A stretch of 64,000 bases of DNA, taken from NCBI RefSeq assembly GCF_963518785.1, contig NZ_CAUQKJ010000006.1, positions 62,001 to 126,000 on the forward strand. Reading direction: 5' to 3'. Positions 52,737 to 61,436 of this stretch are shown in pieces. Each line of letters starts with the position of its first letter. The first letter of the stretch is position 1. This stretch comes from an uncultured Campylobacter sp. (lineage in GTDB: Bacteria; Campylobacterota; Campylobacteria; Campylobacterales; Campylobacteraceae). A model generated the notes under the pieces. That model made no database searches. It saw nothing but the letters and a program-made list of their open reading frames with translations, and had not been told where the DNA came from. Both the position numbers and the translations under genes were made by a program.

Positions 52737-53651
52737 ATTCTTTTCCTTTAAATTTTTAGCTAATGTACCTGCCCTCGGCGCCTCTTTGCGGGCGAGAGGA
52801 AAAAACTCCTCGCTCCTAGCTTTTATGCCTTTTTCTAGCGCCGCCAGCAGCCTGTCCTTATCCTGCGGTAGCCTTCCCGCGAGGGGTACGGAGTTGCTAG
52901 GGTGCATCCCCAGTATCTGCGTGTCTTTTAGCTCGAGCGCTTCGATTAGGCGCATTTCCTCCAGCAGATTCTCGCCTGCGGTATTTTCGGTAAATTTACC
53001 CTTTTGTGCGACGCTATAAAGCGCGCTTCCTTTAGCCAGAAACAAGGTCATGAGAAAAACCATCCAAGGCTGCACCTCGTTTATGAGCTTCGCGCTTTCG
53101 TCGATGTGCTCTTTTGAAAACTGCATCCCGCCGCCGACGACGATGATATTTAGGCAAAAGTCGTAACCGAATTTTTTTAGCCTAACCTAAGCAGGCGCCT
53201 TGGCCTCGTCGGCATCGTAGCCTTTTTTAAGCAGTTTAAGGGTCTGCGTATGACCCGACTCGAGCCCGATATTCATACCGTTAAATCTAAGCTTGCGCAA
53301 ATTTTGCAGCTCCTCGTCGCTCTTTTTGGTGATGCCCGTGATCGTCGCGTAAGAGGCGATGGCCTCGACCTCGGGGAAAATTTGGATCGCTTTCTCGCCT
53401 ATGGCGCTAAGCGTCTCGTAATCCAGCGAAAAAGCGTCGCCGTTTAGCAAAAAAATGCGCCTGACGAAGGGATTATAGCGCCTAGCCTCGAGCAAATCGC
53501 GCTATATTTGCTCGATCGATTCGACCGCAAACGGGACGTCGTGGTACATCGTGCAAAATGCGCAGCGATTGTGACTACAGCCCTAAGTCGCCTGCACCAG
53601 CAAAGAGTTAGCCTCGTAAGGCGGCCTATACGTAGTTCCCGTATACTTCAT
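52737..53651 (-). pseudogene. Radical SAM gene with three in-frame TAG codons
   Basis: Begins at an ATG with a strong ribosome binding site (AAAGGAG): MKYTGTTYRPPYEANSLLVQ, then TAG, then the cluster motif GCSHNRCAFCTMYHDVPF. A second TAG precedes RDLLEARRYNPF; the frame goes on through RRIFLLNGDAFSLDYE and GMNIGLESGHTQTLKLL, a third TAG, then RLKKFGYDFCLNIIV to the C-terminal TQILGMHPSNSVPLAGRLP. The three TAG codons are at 53583-53585, 53502-53504 and 53187-53189; no frameshift is needed. Matches B12-less radical SAM proteins of COG1032 type. The frame then reads into the next gene. Confidence 0.75.
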
Positions 53652-54077
53652 AAGTATGCTCCTTTATATTTTTTTGCGTGATTATACGTTGGCTTTATAA
53701 ATAGATAATGTAAATTTGTAAAATATATTACATAGAAAACGGCTCGTTTTATACTCGCTACAAAAGCGCCTATTTACGGGCTCTTTGCGGGTTTGTCGCT
53801 ATTTTTGGCTATTTTGTCGGTCTTGGAGATTTTTAGCGCGAGCTTTTTCCACGCTAAATTTGAGCCCTCGCGCAGAGAACTATAAACGCACAAAAACGGC
53901 GACGCGCACTGAGGTCAAAGCTCCAAATTTCTATCAAATTTTGCTTTTAGGTAGCTGTAAATTTAAACGCTCGTTGAGGCAAGCGCGCAAATTTGATTAT
54001 CCCGGGATAAATTTAAATTTACGAGGCGAGGGCTTGCAAATTTTGCCTAATCCTGCAAGCCCCTCAAATTCGAGCTG
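53652..54077. other. Non-coding gap in the decaying block
   Basis: No gene recognised. A 104-codon plus-strand frame (53785-54099) has no ribosome binding site or family features. The promoter of the radical SAM remnant should be at the left end. Confidence 0.4.
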
Positions 54078-54712
54078 CTACGCAAACTCTTTTGGATGAT
54101 AAATTTGCACGCCTTTGCTCTGCGTTTGCGCGGCGGCGATGACGACGACGGCGATATTTTGCGCGCTCATCGGGCGGTAGTTCGTCAAGATCCCCTTCGG
54201 CAAAAGCCCGAACAGCCAGATCGTACAAGAGCTCGCTGAGTCGCAACTCGTTACGCTCGCTTTTTATCGCGGGCAGCCTAGCGATTTGCAGGCTTTCAAA
54301 GCCCAGCTCGGCGATCTTTTTCTCGGCCTTGCCCTTTGCTCTCATGTAGAAAAATCTCGACCGTTCGTCCGCGCCGTAGGCGGAGATAAGCACGAAACGG
54401 CGAGCGCCCGCGGCGATGCCCCATTTTGCGGTATTTACGGGGTAGTTCACATCCACTTTGTAAAACTGCCCGCGGCTACCGGCTTGCTTCATCGTCGTGC
54501 CCAGCGCGCAGAAAATCTCGTCTATGTCGCACGGCTCTATCTCTTTGATCTTATCTAAATTACGATCTGCACCTCAAGTTTTTCGTGGCTAAACTTTAGC
54601 TCCCTACGCGCCCAGACGACGATCTTGTCGTAGTTTTGGCTTTCGCAAAGCCCTCGCACGATCTCGCACCCGACCGCTCCCGTCGCGCCACGACCAAAGC
54701 CGTTTTTCTCAT
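54078..54712 (-). pseudogene. NAD(P)H-binding YraR/NmrA-like gene with several frameshifts
   Basis: AAAGGAG precedes an ATG at 54712 reading MRKTALVV; a missing base then shifts to GATGAVGCEIVRGLCESQNY, the dinucleotide-binding start. A second shift near 54562 leads to NLDKIKEIEPCDIDEIFCAL and the long block AKWGIAAGARRFVLISAYGA to LGFESLQIARLPA. A third shift near 54215 restores ILTNYRPMSAQNIAVVVIAA and the natural end HPKEFA at 54078. Every part of the family is there, so decay is recent or the region is badly sequenced. A related C-terminal piece lies at 51087-51360. Confidence 0.75.
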
Positions 54713-54887
54713 TTTTGCTCCTTTGATTAAATTTCATCGGCGGCAGATACCGCAAATAACCGAATCGGCTCGGTATTAATTTGCTCTAAATTTATGTCTT
54801 AGCCTGCTGAGCAGGCCTAAGTCCTGGTGCGTTTGGGTTAAATTCTTTCACGGCGCGCGAAATTTAGCGGGCTTGAAATTTCACCCG

Positions 54888-55370
54888 CTATTTTCTGCGG
54901 ATCTTATAGCCCTTGCCGCTTTTTGTTTTTAGCAGTAAAATTTTTCCGTCTTTCGAGACGTAGTAGCCGCCCTTAACTTTGCTTAAAATTTCGCTCTGCG
55001 GCAAGCTCGCCCAAAAAATTTCCACCCTGCTTTTATCCGCGGAAAATATCCCGTAGATCGCAAGCGCGGCGTTATCCGGATCGTCTAGCCTCACGTCCGC
55101 GACGTCAAAAACCTGCACGCAGCCATTCTTGATCTTTGAAAAGCTCTGCCCTGCGGCGATCAAGCAGCCGTGCTCGTCCATGCCGCCGCCTACCATCGGC
55201 TCCTGCACGGCAGGCACCTTGCAGACGCCCTCACTAGCGCCGCAGTCCGCAGCCGCGCTTTCGCCCCTCTTATCCATTGCGCTTGCCTCCTTGCCTGGCT
55301 TTGTATCATGCGCCGCGCAGCCGCACAAAAACGCCGCCGCAAAGGCCACGATTAAAATTTTACCTCTCAT
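54888..55370 (-). CDS. Lipoprotein of unknown function
   Basis: 160 residues with a lipobox FLCGC (Cys18). The mature part has paired cysteines (ADCGASEGVC, HGCLIAAG, KNGCVQVF) and a beta-rich C-terminal half ending GGYYVSKDGKILLLKTKSGK. Its organisation is like the other small cysteine-containing lipoproteins here. AAAGGAGTAAAG precedes the ATG. It lies 21 bases downstream of the tannase-like gene on the same strand, so they are probably co-transcribed. Confidence 0.7.
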   Translation of the reverse strand: MRGKILIVAFAAAFLCGCAAHDTKPGKEASAMDKRGESAAADCGASEGVCKVPAVQEPMVGGGMDEHGCLIAAGQSFSKIKNGCVQVFDVADVRLDDPDNAALAIYGIFSADKSRVEIFWASLPQSEILSKVKGGYYVSKDGKILLLKTKSGKGYKIRRK

Positions 55371-55391
55371 CTTTACTCCTTTAAATAAATT

Positions 55392-56975
55392 TTATCTGCA
55401 CTCAAAGCTACTCGCGCTATTTTCGTCGCCGCCTACGTAGGTAGCCACTTTTGGATACGCGCAGATAGGTATCTGCTTACCGGCACGGCTCGTGCTTTTG
55501 CCTAGCAGGCTAGATGGAGCCGTTCCCTGCTCGCGCCACGCTTCAAGCGCGCTTAGCGGATCGACGTCATCGATGCCGTTACCGCCGCCGCAGTGATTCA
55601 TCCCAGGCAATGCAAAAAATCGCGCAAATTCGTCCGCGTTCGCGTTGGTTTCCACTAGCTTTTTAAACCAATCGCGCTGATCCATCGCCGAAAATACGGG
55701 ATCAGAGACGCCCGTTACGATGATGAGTTTACCGCCGTTAGCGCGGAAGCTATCAAGCTTGGTCGAAATCGCATCGTTTATCGCCGCGGTTTCGAATGTT
55801 CGCTCTACGTCCTTATCGAAATCAAAGTTCATCAGATCAAACTCCGGTTGCGGCGGCGTCAAGAAATAATAATTCATCGAACCCTTCGAGAGTACGATAT
55901 TTCTAGCATTTGGCTCTGCCGTTTGCGAGTCGCCTAGCTTCCACATGCGCCAGCCGGGCTGATTTACCCCCGCGTCGTAAAACCAGCCGCTGTAAATTTG
56001 CTCGCCCTTGCTGTTTTTTGCGCCGTCAAATATCGTCTTTATCGCAGAAATTTTATCTTTGGGCAGATCAAGTCCGCTAGGATCAAATTTACAACTTTCC
56101 CAAGCGCCGATGATTCCGTCTTTTAGGCCGTCTAGCGCATCGCATTTATCTAAAACCGCCTTGCTTAGCTTATCCAAATCTTCCTGCGTAAGGGCGTTTG
56201 CGAAAATTTTATCCCCAGCGGCGTTTTTAGGCGCGATCTTCATAAGCTGCCGGTTATCCCACTGCTCCGCGATCGCCGCGCGCGAAAGCCTAAAACCCGG
56301 ATTTGCCGCGATTACGCCGTCAAATTCCAGCGGATACCTCTGCGCCGCCATCAGAGCCGAGCGCCCGCCGTTTGAGCAGCCCATAAAGTAGCTGTGCGCG
56401 GGCGCTTTTTTATACGCTGCAAAAACTAGCTGCTTTGAGACGCTCGCGACCTTGCCGATAGCCTGATAGGCATAGTCTAGCCGCGCCTGCTGCTCAAGTC
56501 CAAACTCGGGCGTAGGCGTAGGATGTCCCGAGTCGGTCGTAACGACCGCATAGCCCCTCATAAGCGCAGGCGTTGCGCTGCTAGTGCGGATAGGCACGGC
56601 GCCAAGAGCCGGCGCTACGAAGCCGTCCAGACCGCCTCCGCCCTGAAATAACAGCTTGCCGTTCCAGTCGCCTGGCAAGCGCAGCTCAAATTTTATGCCG
56701 TAATGCTTGCCGTCCGAGCCCGTGCGCGAGGCTATCTCGCCGTGAATTATGCAGTGCGGCGCGGCTTTTAGCGTCTTTTTGGCTCCGCCGGTTAGCGCAG
56801 ACATCTTATCGGCGCTGATTTCGCCGCTTTGATTCCAGATCGCTTCACTGATCTTTGTATCGTAAATTTTCGTGCCCTTTAGCGTCGCGCAAGCCCGCTC
56901 GTCAAAATCGCTCGCAAGCGCCCCCTGTAAGCCCAAGGCAGCCGTAAAGGCCGCAACTAAAATTTTCTCTTTCAT
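55392..56975 (-). CDS. Secreted tannase / feruloyl esterase family hydrolase
   Basis: Hydrolyses esters of aromatic acids. 527 residues from the ATG at 56975 (AAAAGGAG upstream), giving a proper signal peptide (MKEKILVAAFTAALGLQGALA); a longer in-frame start at 57068 would hide it. Family features: QGGGGLDGF oxyanion region, nucleophile Ser in FMGCSNGGRSALMAAQRYP, the Cys-Ser and His-Cys pair (MNHCGGG) that forms the family disulfide, and a lid with LDKCDALDGLKDGII. Periplasmic or exported. Unusual in Campylobacter and possibly acquired. Confidence 0.9.
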   Translation of the reverse strand: MKEKILVAAFTAALGLQGALASDFDERACATLKGTKIYDTKISEAIWNQSGEISADKMSALTGGAKKTLKAAPHCIIHGEIASRTGSDGKHYGIKFELRLPGDWNGKLLFQGGGGLDGFVAPALGAVPIRTSSATPALMRGYAVVTTDSGHPTPTPEFGLEQQARLDYAYQAIGKVASVSKQLVFAAYKKAPAHSYFMGCSNGGRSALMAAQRYPLEFDGVIAANPGFRLSRAAIAEQWDNRQLMKIAPKNAAGDKIFANALTQEDLDKLSKAVLDKCDALDGLKDGIIGAWESCKFDPSGLDLPKDKISAIKTIFDGAKNSKGEQIYSGWFYDAGVNQPGWRMWKLGDSQTAEPNARNIVLSKGSMNYYFLTPPQPEFDLMNFDFDKDVERTFETAAINDAISTKLDSFRANGGKLIIVTGVSDPVFSAMDQRDWFKKLVETNANADEFARFFALPGMNHCGGGNGIDDVDPLSALEAWREQGTAPSSLLGKSTSRAGKQIPICAYPKVATYVGGDENSASSFECR

Positions 56976-57292
56976 TGCCGCTCCTTTTGAAATTTTATTA
57001 ATGGTAATTCTAACATAAAAATTTATCGTGATTTTACTGCGTTTATAAAAAATGATGGGATTCCGCACTAAACGGGGCGGAATCCCAAATTTAGCTAGAA
57101 GAGCGAAGCGCCCGAGCGGTCCGCGGGATCGGGCTCACCCGTTACGCGATTTCGTAGATCGCGGCGGAATACTTCGATCGCCCAAAACCAAACCACGTAC
57201 CCGAAAAATTCCGAAACGTGCTCATACCACGGAAGCTGAAAAAGCGGCGGCGAAGTATGCTTAATTTTAAATTCTGCTATTGTTGCAGAGCA
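56976..57292. other. Gap with a terminator
   Basis: No gene seen. Contains the terminator hairpin at 57045-57086 and the upstream region of the tannase-like gene. Confidence 0.45.
57045..57086 (-). terminator. Rho-independent terminator
   Basis: Perfect 10-bp stem GGGATTCCGC / GCGGAATCCC (57057-57086) with a 10-base loop, followed on the minus-strand transcript by ATCATTTTTT. It lies about 200 bases after the MFS gene stop. Confidence 0.75.
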
Positions 57293-58444
57293 TTAAATTT
57301 CACGCGTGCCCTTAAAGCTTGCACGGTAAAAAATCAGCAGCGCGGCGGCTAACGCAGCAAAGCCGCAAAATAGCCCTTGGTAGCTTAAATATTCAAGCGC
57401 CTTGCCACCTACGGCAGTACCGATACCACCTCCGAAAAATATCGCCGTGCCTATGATCCCAGAGGATAGACCTTTGGCGGAGCCGCAACGAAGCGCTGCG
57501 CTTGCTAGGACGGACTGCGCGCAAACATAGCCAAATCCCAGCAAAAACGTCCCTACATATCCAGTGGCAACGAAGCAACTCGCCAAAAGGCACAGCGCAG
57601 AAGCGGACGCCGAAAAGCCGAGGGATAGAATTTCTTTTGGCGGCAACTTCTCTTTTAAATATCTAGCAGCGTTTCCTGCAAAAAAGCAAGCGACGCCGTA
57701 AAGCATAAGGCAGGCTCCGGCAAAATTTGAGCTCAAGCCCAGCTTTTTAAGCAGATAAGCGCCTATGAATGAATACGCCCCGAGCACAATTACGCCGTTA
57801 CATAAAGCCAAAAAATAGCTTCTCAAAAGCGCAGCATCGCCGCGCAAGCTGGCTAGGGATTTTATGAAGCTCTCGCCTTTGCTTTTCGGAGCGTCTTTGA
57901 AATTTAGCGTAAATAGTGATACGAAAGATACCGCAGACAGCGCAGAAAAGGCTAAAAATATCTCCCTCCAAGAAAATCTAGCCACCGCCCATCCACCTAA
58001 AGCCGCACTCAGCCCCTGCCCTAAAAATACCGAGCCTAGAAATATCGCTACGATTTTTTGTCTATCCTTATCGTCATATGCATCGCCTATAACGCCGAGG
58101 CAGACGGCGATTATACCCGCCGCCGCGCATCCCGTGCAAAAACGAAATAAAACAAGCCACGCTAGACTTTTTGCAGTGGAGCAAAGAAGCGTAAATATCG
58201 CCAAAAAAAGCATTAATAAGATTAAAATTTTACCTCTGCCGTAGCGATCGCTAAGATGTCCGTAAACCGGCTGAAGTAAGCCATAGGGGATCAGATATGC
58301 CGTCAAAACTGCGGAGGCAGCGCTTACCTGCACCCCAAACGTATCTGCGATGCTAGGTAGTAGTAGCGATGCGATCCAGTTATCTGCGGCAGAGATTGTC
58401 CCCGAGGCGATGATTAAGAGTAGTAGTCCTTTTTTGCAGCGCAT
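57293..58444 (-). CDS. MFS drug-type efflux transporter
   Basis: 383 residues, 12 predicted helices. Motif A is GHLSDRYGRGKILIL between helices 2 and 3, and the helix 4-5 region FRFCTGCAAAGIIAVCLGVIGDAY resembles drug/H+ antiporters of the Bcr/CflA or NepI kind. The ATG at 58444 has AGGAATTTAAA upstream. Single gene between a long gap and its own terminator. Substrate unknown. Confidence 0.85.
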   Translation of the reverse strand: MRCKKGLLLLIIASGTISAADNWIASLLLPSIADTFGVQVSAASAVLTAYLIPYGLLQPVYGHLSDRYGRGKILILLMLFLAIFTLLCSTAKSLAWLVLFRFCTGCAAAGIIAVCLGVIGDAYDDKDRQKIVAIFLGSVFLGQGLSAALGGWAVARFSWREIFLAFSALSAVSFVSLFTLNFKDAPKSKGESFIKSLASLRGDAALLRSYFLALCNGVIVLGAYSFIGAYLLKKLGLSSNFAGACLMLYGVACFFAGNAARYLKEKLPPKEILSLGFSASASALCLLASCFVATGYVGTFLLGFGYVCAQSVLASAALRCGSAKGLSSGIIGTAIFFGGGIGTAVGGKALEYLSYQGLFCGFAALAAALLIFYRASFKGTREI

Positions 58445-59027
58445 TTTAAATTCCTAAATTTACGTAATTTTAGCCATTATAACTCTTTTGCTAGAAAATT
58501 TGGAATTTTAGCAAGCTCAGCGAATATGAGTCGACAGGCGTGGATCGCAAGTTTGCAGCGGTGTCGCAATACTGCAGCAAGTATAGCGCAATGGTCGGCA
58601 TACAATGATGCATCTACCTTGAAGGGGCGAAGGCAGGTAGTAACGTGAGCAGTGAGTGCATGACTAGCTTATATTTATAATCCACTTTTTTCGCGTATAA
58701 AGACCTATAAGAAATAACGCAAATTTAACAATGCCACGAAGCAGGGCTATAGCATAAGGCAAATAAGGAAAGCCCTAACTTGCAACGCGAACCCTACAAT
58801 AAAATTCAAAAATTCTTTAAAATTCTACGCGGATTATGATGCCTGAAAATCAACTAAAATTTTAAGCGCACTACTCCCGCAACACGCTTTTTAGCCACGT
58901 AATCTCATCATTTATAACAAGCCGCAATGAACCATTTGTATATAATTTTGTGCCGCTAGGTTAAATTTAATAGCAGCGGAATTTTGGAATTTTACGAATG
59001 CGGGGATTTCAACGAGCGCTTGAAATT
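58445..59027. other. Non-coding gap
   Basis: No gene or remnant recognised on either strand. It should contain the promoter of the MFS gene at the left. Confidence 0.4.
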
Positions 59028-60128
59028 TTAGTCTCGAGAGACGATTTTGATTTCGTTCGCGCAAGATCCGTCAAAGTCCGCGCCGAAGGGATCTTGGACC
59101 GTAAAATAATGATCTATTGCGCCGCATCCGTGCCCGATCTGCTCACCCCAGCCCAGCGCCCTGCGCACGAAGCCCTTGGCATGGACGATGGCTGCGGGCA
59201 GGCTAAGCCCCGCCGCCAGCGCGCACGCGATCGCGCTTGAGAGCGTGCAGCCCGTACCGTGGGTGTTTTTCGTAGCTACTTTGGATGCGGAAAACTCATG
59301 AAATTTGCCGTTTTCGTACAAAATATCGATCGCTAAATTTGTCAAATCCCCTCCCTCGCCGCTCGGTTTAAAACCAGCGCCTAGGGAGGCTGCGGATAAA
59401 TTTTGTTCAAAAGAGGGCTCCGCGCTCGCAGTTAAATTTTTGCATTCGCTAGTAAAGTTTTCACTCGCAAAATTCGGACGCTCCGTCAAACCCGCAGAAT
59501 TTTTGAGCGCCCCGTTTTCGCCCATCTCGCGCCCAAAAGCTTTAAAATTTCGCGCCGTATCCGCTCCCGCTGCGCCGCAAGTCTCACTCGCACCGGCAAG
59601 ATCGCCGCCTTTGATCAAAATCGCGCCACCGAAAAACTGCGAGATTTTAACTGCCGCGGCTCGCATATCGGCTAAGCCTGAAATTTTCATCTCCGCCAAA
59701 ACCTCGGCCTCGCGCACGTTAGGCGTGATGATCTCCGCGGCGGGGGCGAGCTTGTATTTTAGCGCATGCAGCGCGCTTTGCTTCATCAAAACTCCGCCGC
59801 TGGTGGCTACCATCACGGGATCTAAGACGACATTTTTCGCGCCGTGCTTGCTCAGGCTCTTTGCAATGGTTTCGGCAACCCTTTCATTGGAGATCATTCC
59901 GATTTTAACGGCGTCCGGAAAGATGTCGCTAAAAATCGCATCGAGCTGCGCCTCCACAAAATCTGGCGAAATGTCCAGCACGCCGAATACGCCACGCGAA
60001 TTTTGCGCCGTAAGCGCCGTAATAGCGCTCATAGCAAACATCTTGTGCGCGCTTATCGTCTTGATATCGGCTTGAATGCCCGCGCCGCCGCCACTATCAG
60101 AACCCGCGATAGTAAGAATTTTTCTCAT
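59028..60128 (-). CDS. thiD: Hydroxymethylpyrimidine/phosphomethylpyrimidine kinase ThiD with a large internal insert
   Basis: Phosphorylates HMP and HMP-P for thiamine synthesis. 366 residues against a usual 260-270. Core motifs are intact: IAGSDSGGGAGIQADIKT, VLDPVMVATSGGVL, ITPNVREAEVLAEM, ILIKGGDL and the catalytic NTHGTGCTLSSAIACALA. About 90 extra residues lie between the ILIKGGDL strand and LAIDILYENGKFHEF (roughly residues 186-265), rich in Asn, Ser, Ala, Glu and Phe. The insert keeps the frame and sits in a surface loop, so activity may be kept. Confidence 0.92.
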   Translation of the reverse strand: MRKILTIAGSDSGGGAGIQADIKTISAHKMFAMSAITALTAQNSRGVFGVLDISPDFVEAQLDAIFSDIFPDAVKIGMISNERVAETIAKSLSKHGAKNVVLDPVMVATSGGVLMKQSALHALKYKLAPAAEIITPNVREAEVLAEMKISGLADMRAAAVKISQFFGGAILIKGGDLAGASETCGAAGADTARNFKAFGREMGENGALKNSAGLTERPNFASENFTSECKNLTASAEPSFEQNLSAASLGAGFKPSGEGGDLTNLAIDILYENGKFHEFSASKVATKNTHGTGCTLSSAIACALAAGLSLPAAIVHAKGFVRRALGWGEQIGHGCGAIDHYFTVQDPFGADFDGSCANEIKIVSRD

Positions 60129-60234
60129 AAAAAGCCTTTAAAATTTTAGCGCGATTATATCGAAATTCCGCTATAATTCCGTCCGATATATTATTTTACG
60201 GGCTAAATTTAAGTTTTATTTATATAGTTTTTAT

Positions 60235-60247
60235 TATAATTTATAAT
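60235..60247 (+). promoter_or_regulatory. Overlapping -10 boxes of the cmeAB operon
   Basis: Two TATAAT hexamers at 60235-60240 and 60242-60247, in an A+T-rich stretch, 56-63 bases before the cmeA start and just ahead of the operator. Confidence 0.5.
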
Positions 60248-60252
60248 TTATT

Positions 60253-60268
60253 CGTAATAACTATTACA
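60253..60268. promoter_or_regulatory. CmeR-like operator
   Basis: CGTAATAACTATTACA, an inverted repeat (GTAATA / TATTAC) that differs at two of 16 positions from the CmeR site of C. jejuni as I recall it (TGTAATAAATATTACA). It lies directly downstream of the -10 boxes, so a bound TetR-family repressor would block transcription. Confidence 0.75.
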
Positions 60269-60302
60269 AATACAAAATTTTAACCCAAATAGAGGAATTT
60301 AC

Positions 60303-61436
60303 ATGAAAAAAGTCGCTAGTTTGATTTTCGCAGCGTTTTTGATTTCTGGCTGCTCCTATTTTGAAAAAAAGGAGGAAAGCGGCGCGAAGCAAGGCGGCGA
60401 GACGCCTGCGCTGCCGGTAGGCGTATTTACGGCAAAATCCGCCGACGTGCCGATAATTTTAAAATTTAACGGGCAGACCGTAAGCGAGCTTGAGATAATG
60501 CTAAAACCGCAGGTTTCGGGCACCATCGAAAAGCAGCTTTTCGAGCCTGGTCATAGCATCAAAAAGGGCGACGTGCTCTACGAGATCGACCGCTCGCGCT
60601 ACCAAGCGGTGTTTGACAGCGCAAACGCTACTCTTCAAAGTGCCTCGGCGGACTACAAAAGAGCCAAGGCGCTAAAAGCCGGCAACACGATCTCTCAAAA
60701 GGACTTCGACACCGCAAAAGCGGCATTTATGGTAGCCGAAGCAAATTTTAAAAGCGCTAAGATCGATCTTGACCACTCGCTTGTGACCGCGCCTTTTGAC
60801 GGCATGGCGGGCGATACGCAAAAGGACGTGGGCGCGTACGTAAACGTGGGCGAGGATCTGGTGCGCCTTAGCAAATTTGATCCGATCGACGTGGAATTCG
60901 GCATCGCAGACGTCGATAGACTGGAGCTTGATACAAATTTAAAAAACGGGCAGTGGAAGCAACTGGGTCGTCAGGTAAGCATAAATCTCGGCGGCAAGGA
61001 CTACAACGGCACGCTAAGCTTCATCGATAGCGTCATCAACACAAACACCGCCTCCGTCAGCGCCAAAGCGCAAATTCCAAATCCAAACTTAGAAATTCGC
61101 CCTGGAATTTTTACCAAAGTAAGCGTCGAGGGCTTTTATCAGAAAAACGGCTTTAAAATTCCGCAAGTTGCGCTCAAGCAAGATCTTAGCAACACCATAG
61201 TCTACGTCGTGCAAGACGGAAAGGTAGCAAAAAAAGTGGTCAAAATCGCGGCGCAAGATACCCGCACTGCGACGATCTCAAGCGGACTGCAAGACGGCGA
61301 TCAGATCATTTTGGATAATTTTAAAAAGATCAACGTGGGCTCCAAGGTCACTCCGGTACCCGCAAGCGCCGATCCTTACGTAGCGGGACAGCCTAACGAG
61401 CAACCGTCTCAGAGCAATGCGGAAAGCGGGAAATAA
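60303..61436 (+). CDS. cmeA: RND efflux periplasmic adaptor CmeA
   Basis: Membrane-fusion protein linking the inner-membrane pump to the outer-membrane channel. 377 residues with a lipobox LISGC (Cys17). Order: N-terminal beta strands (LPVGVFTAKSADVPIIL), lipoyl half (VSGTIEKQLFEPGHSIKKGD), a coiled-coil hairpin (ATLQSASADYKRAKALK), second lipoyl half (LVTAPFDGMAGDTQKDVGAYV), then the beta-barrel and membrane-proximal domain. Stop overlaps the cmeB start (TAATG). AGAGGAATTTAC precedes the ATG. Preceded by a CmeR-like operator. Confidence 0.92.
   Translation: MKKVASLIFAAFLISGCSYFEKKEESGAKQGGETPALPVGVFTAKSADVPIILKFNGQTVSELEIMLKPQVSGTIEKQLFEPGHSIKKGDVLYEIDRSRYQAVFDSANATLQSASADYKRAKALKAGNTISQKDFDTAKAAFMVAEANFKSAKIDLDHSLVTAPFDGMAGDTQKDVGAYVNVGEDLVRLSKFDPIDVEFGIADVDRLELDTNLKNGQWKQLGRQVSINLGGKDYNGTLSFIDSVINTNTASVSAKAQIPNPNLEIRPGIFTKVSVEGFYQKNGFKIPQVALKQDLSNTIVYVVQDGKVAKKVVKIAAQDTRTATISSGLQDGDQIILDNFKKINVGSKVTPVPASADPYVAGQPNEQPSQSNAESGK

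Noticed and set aside
51777..53126. A 449-residue protein joining radical SAM and nitronate monooxygenase parts
   Set aside because: The first 130 residues are the tail of a gene whose start lies upstream of three TAG codons; the ATG at 52736 has its own ribosome binding site and begins the normal enzyme.
40147..53651. Recoding of TAG as a sense codon
   Set aside because: Many intact genes end in TAG at the expected place (small lipoprotein, SOD-like gene, dsbL), so general recoding is not possible; decay explains the remnants.
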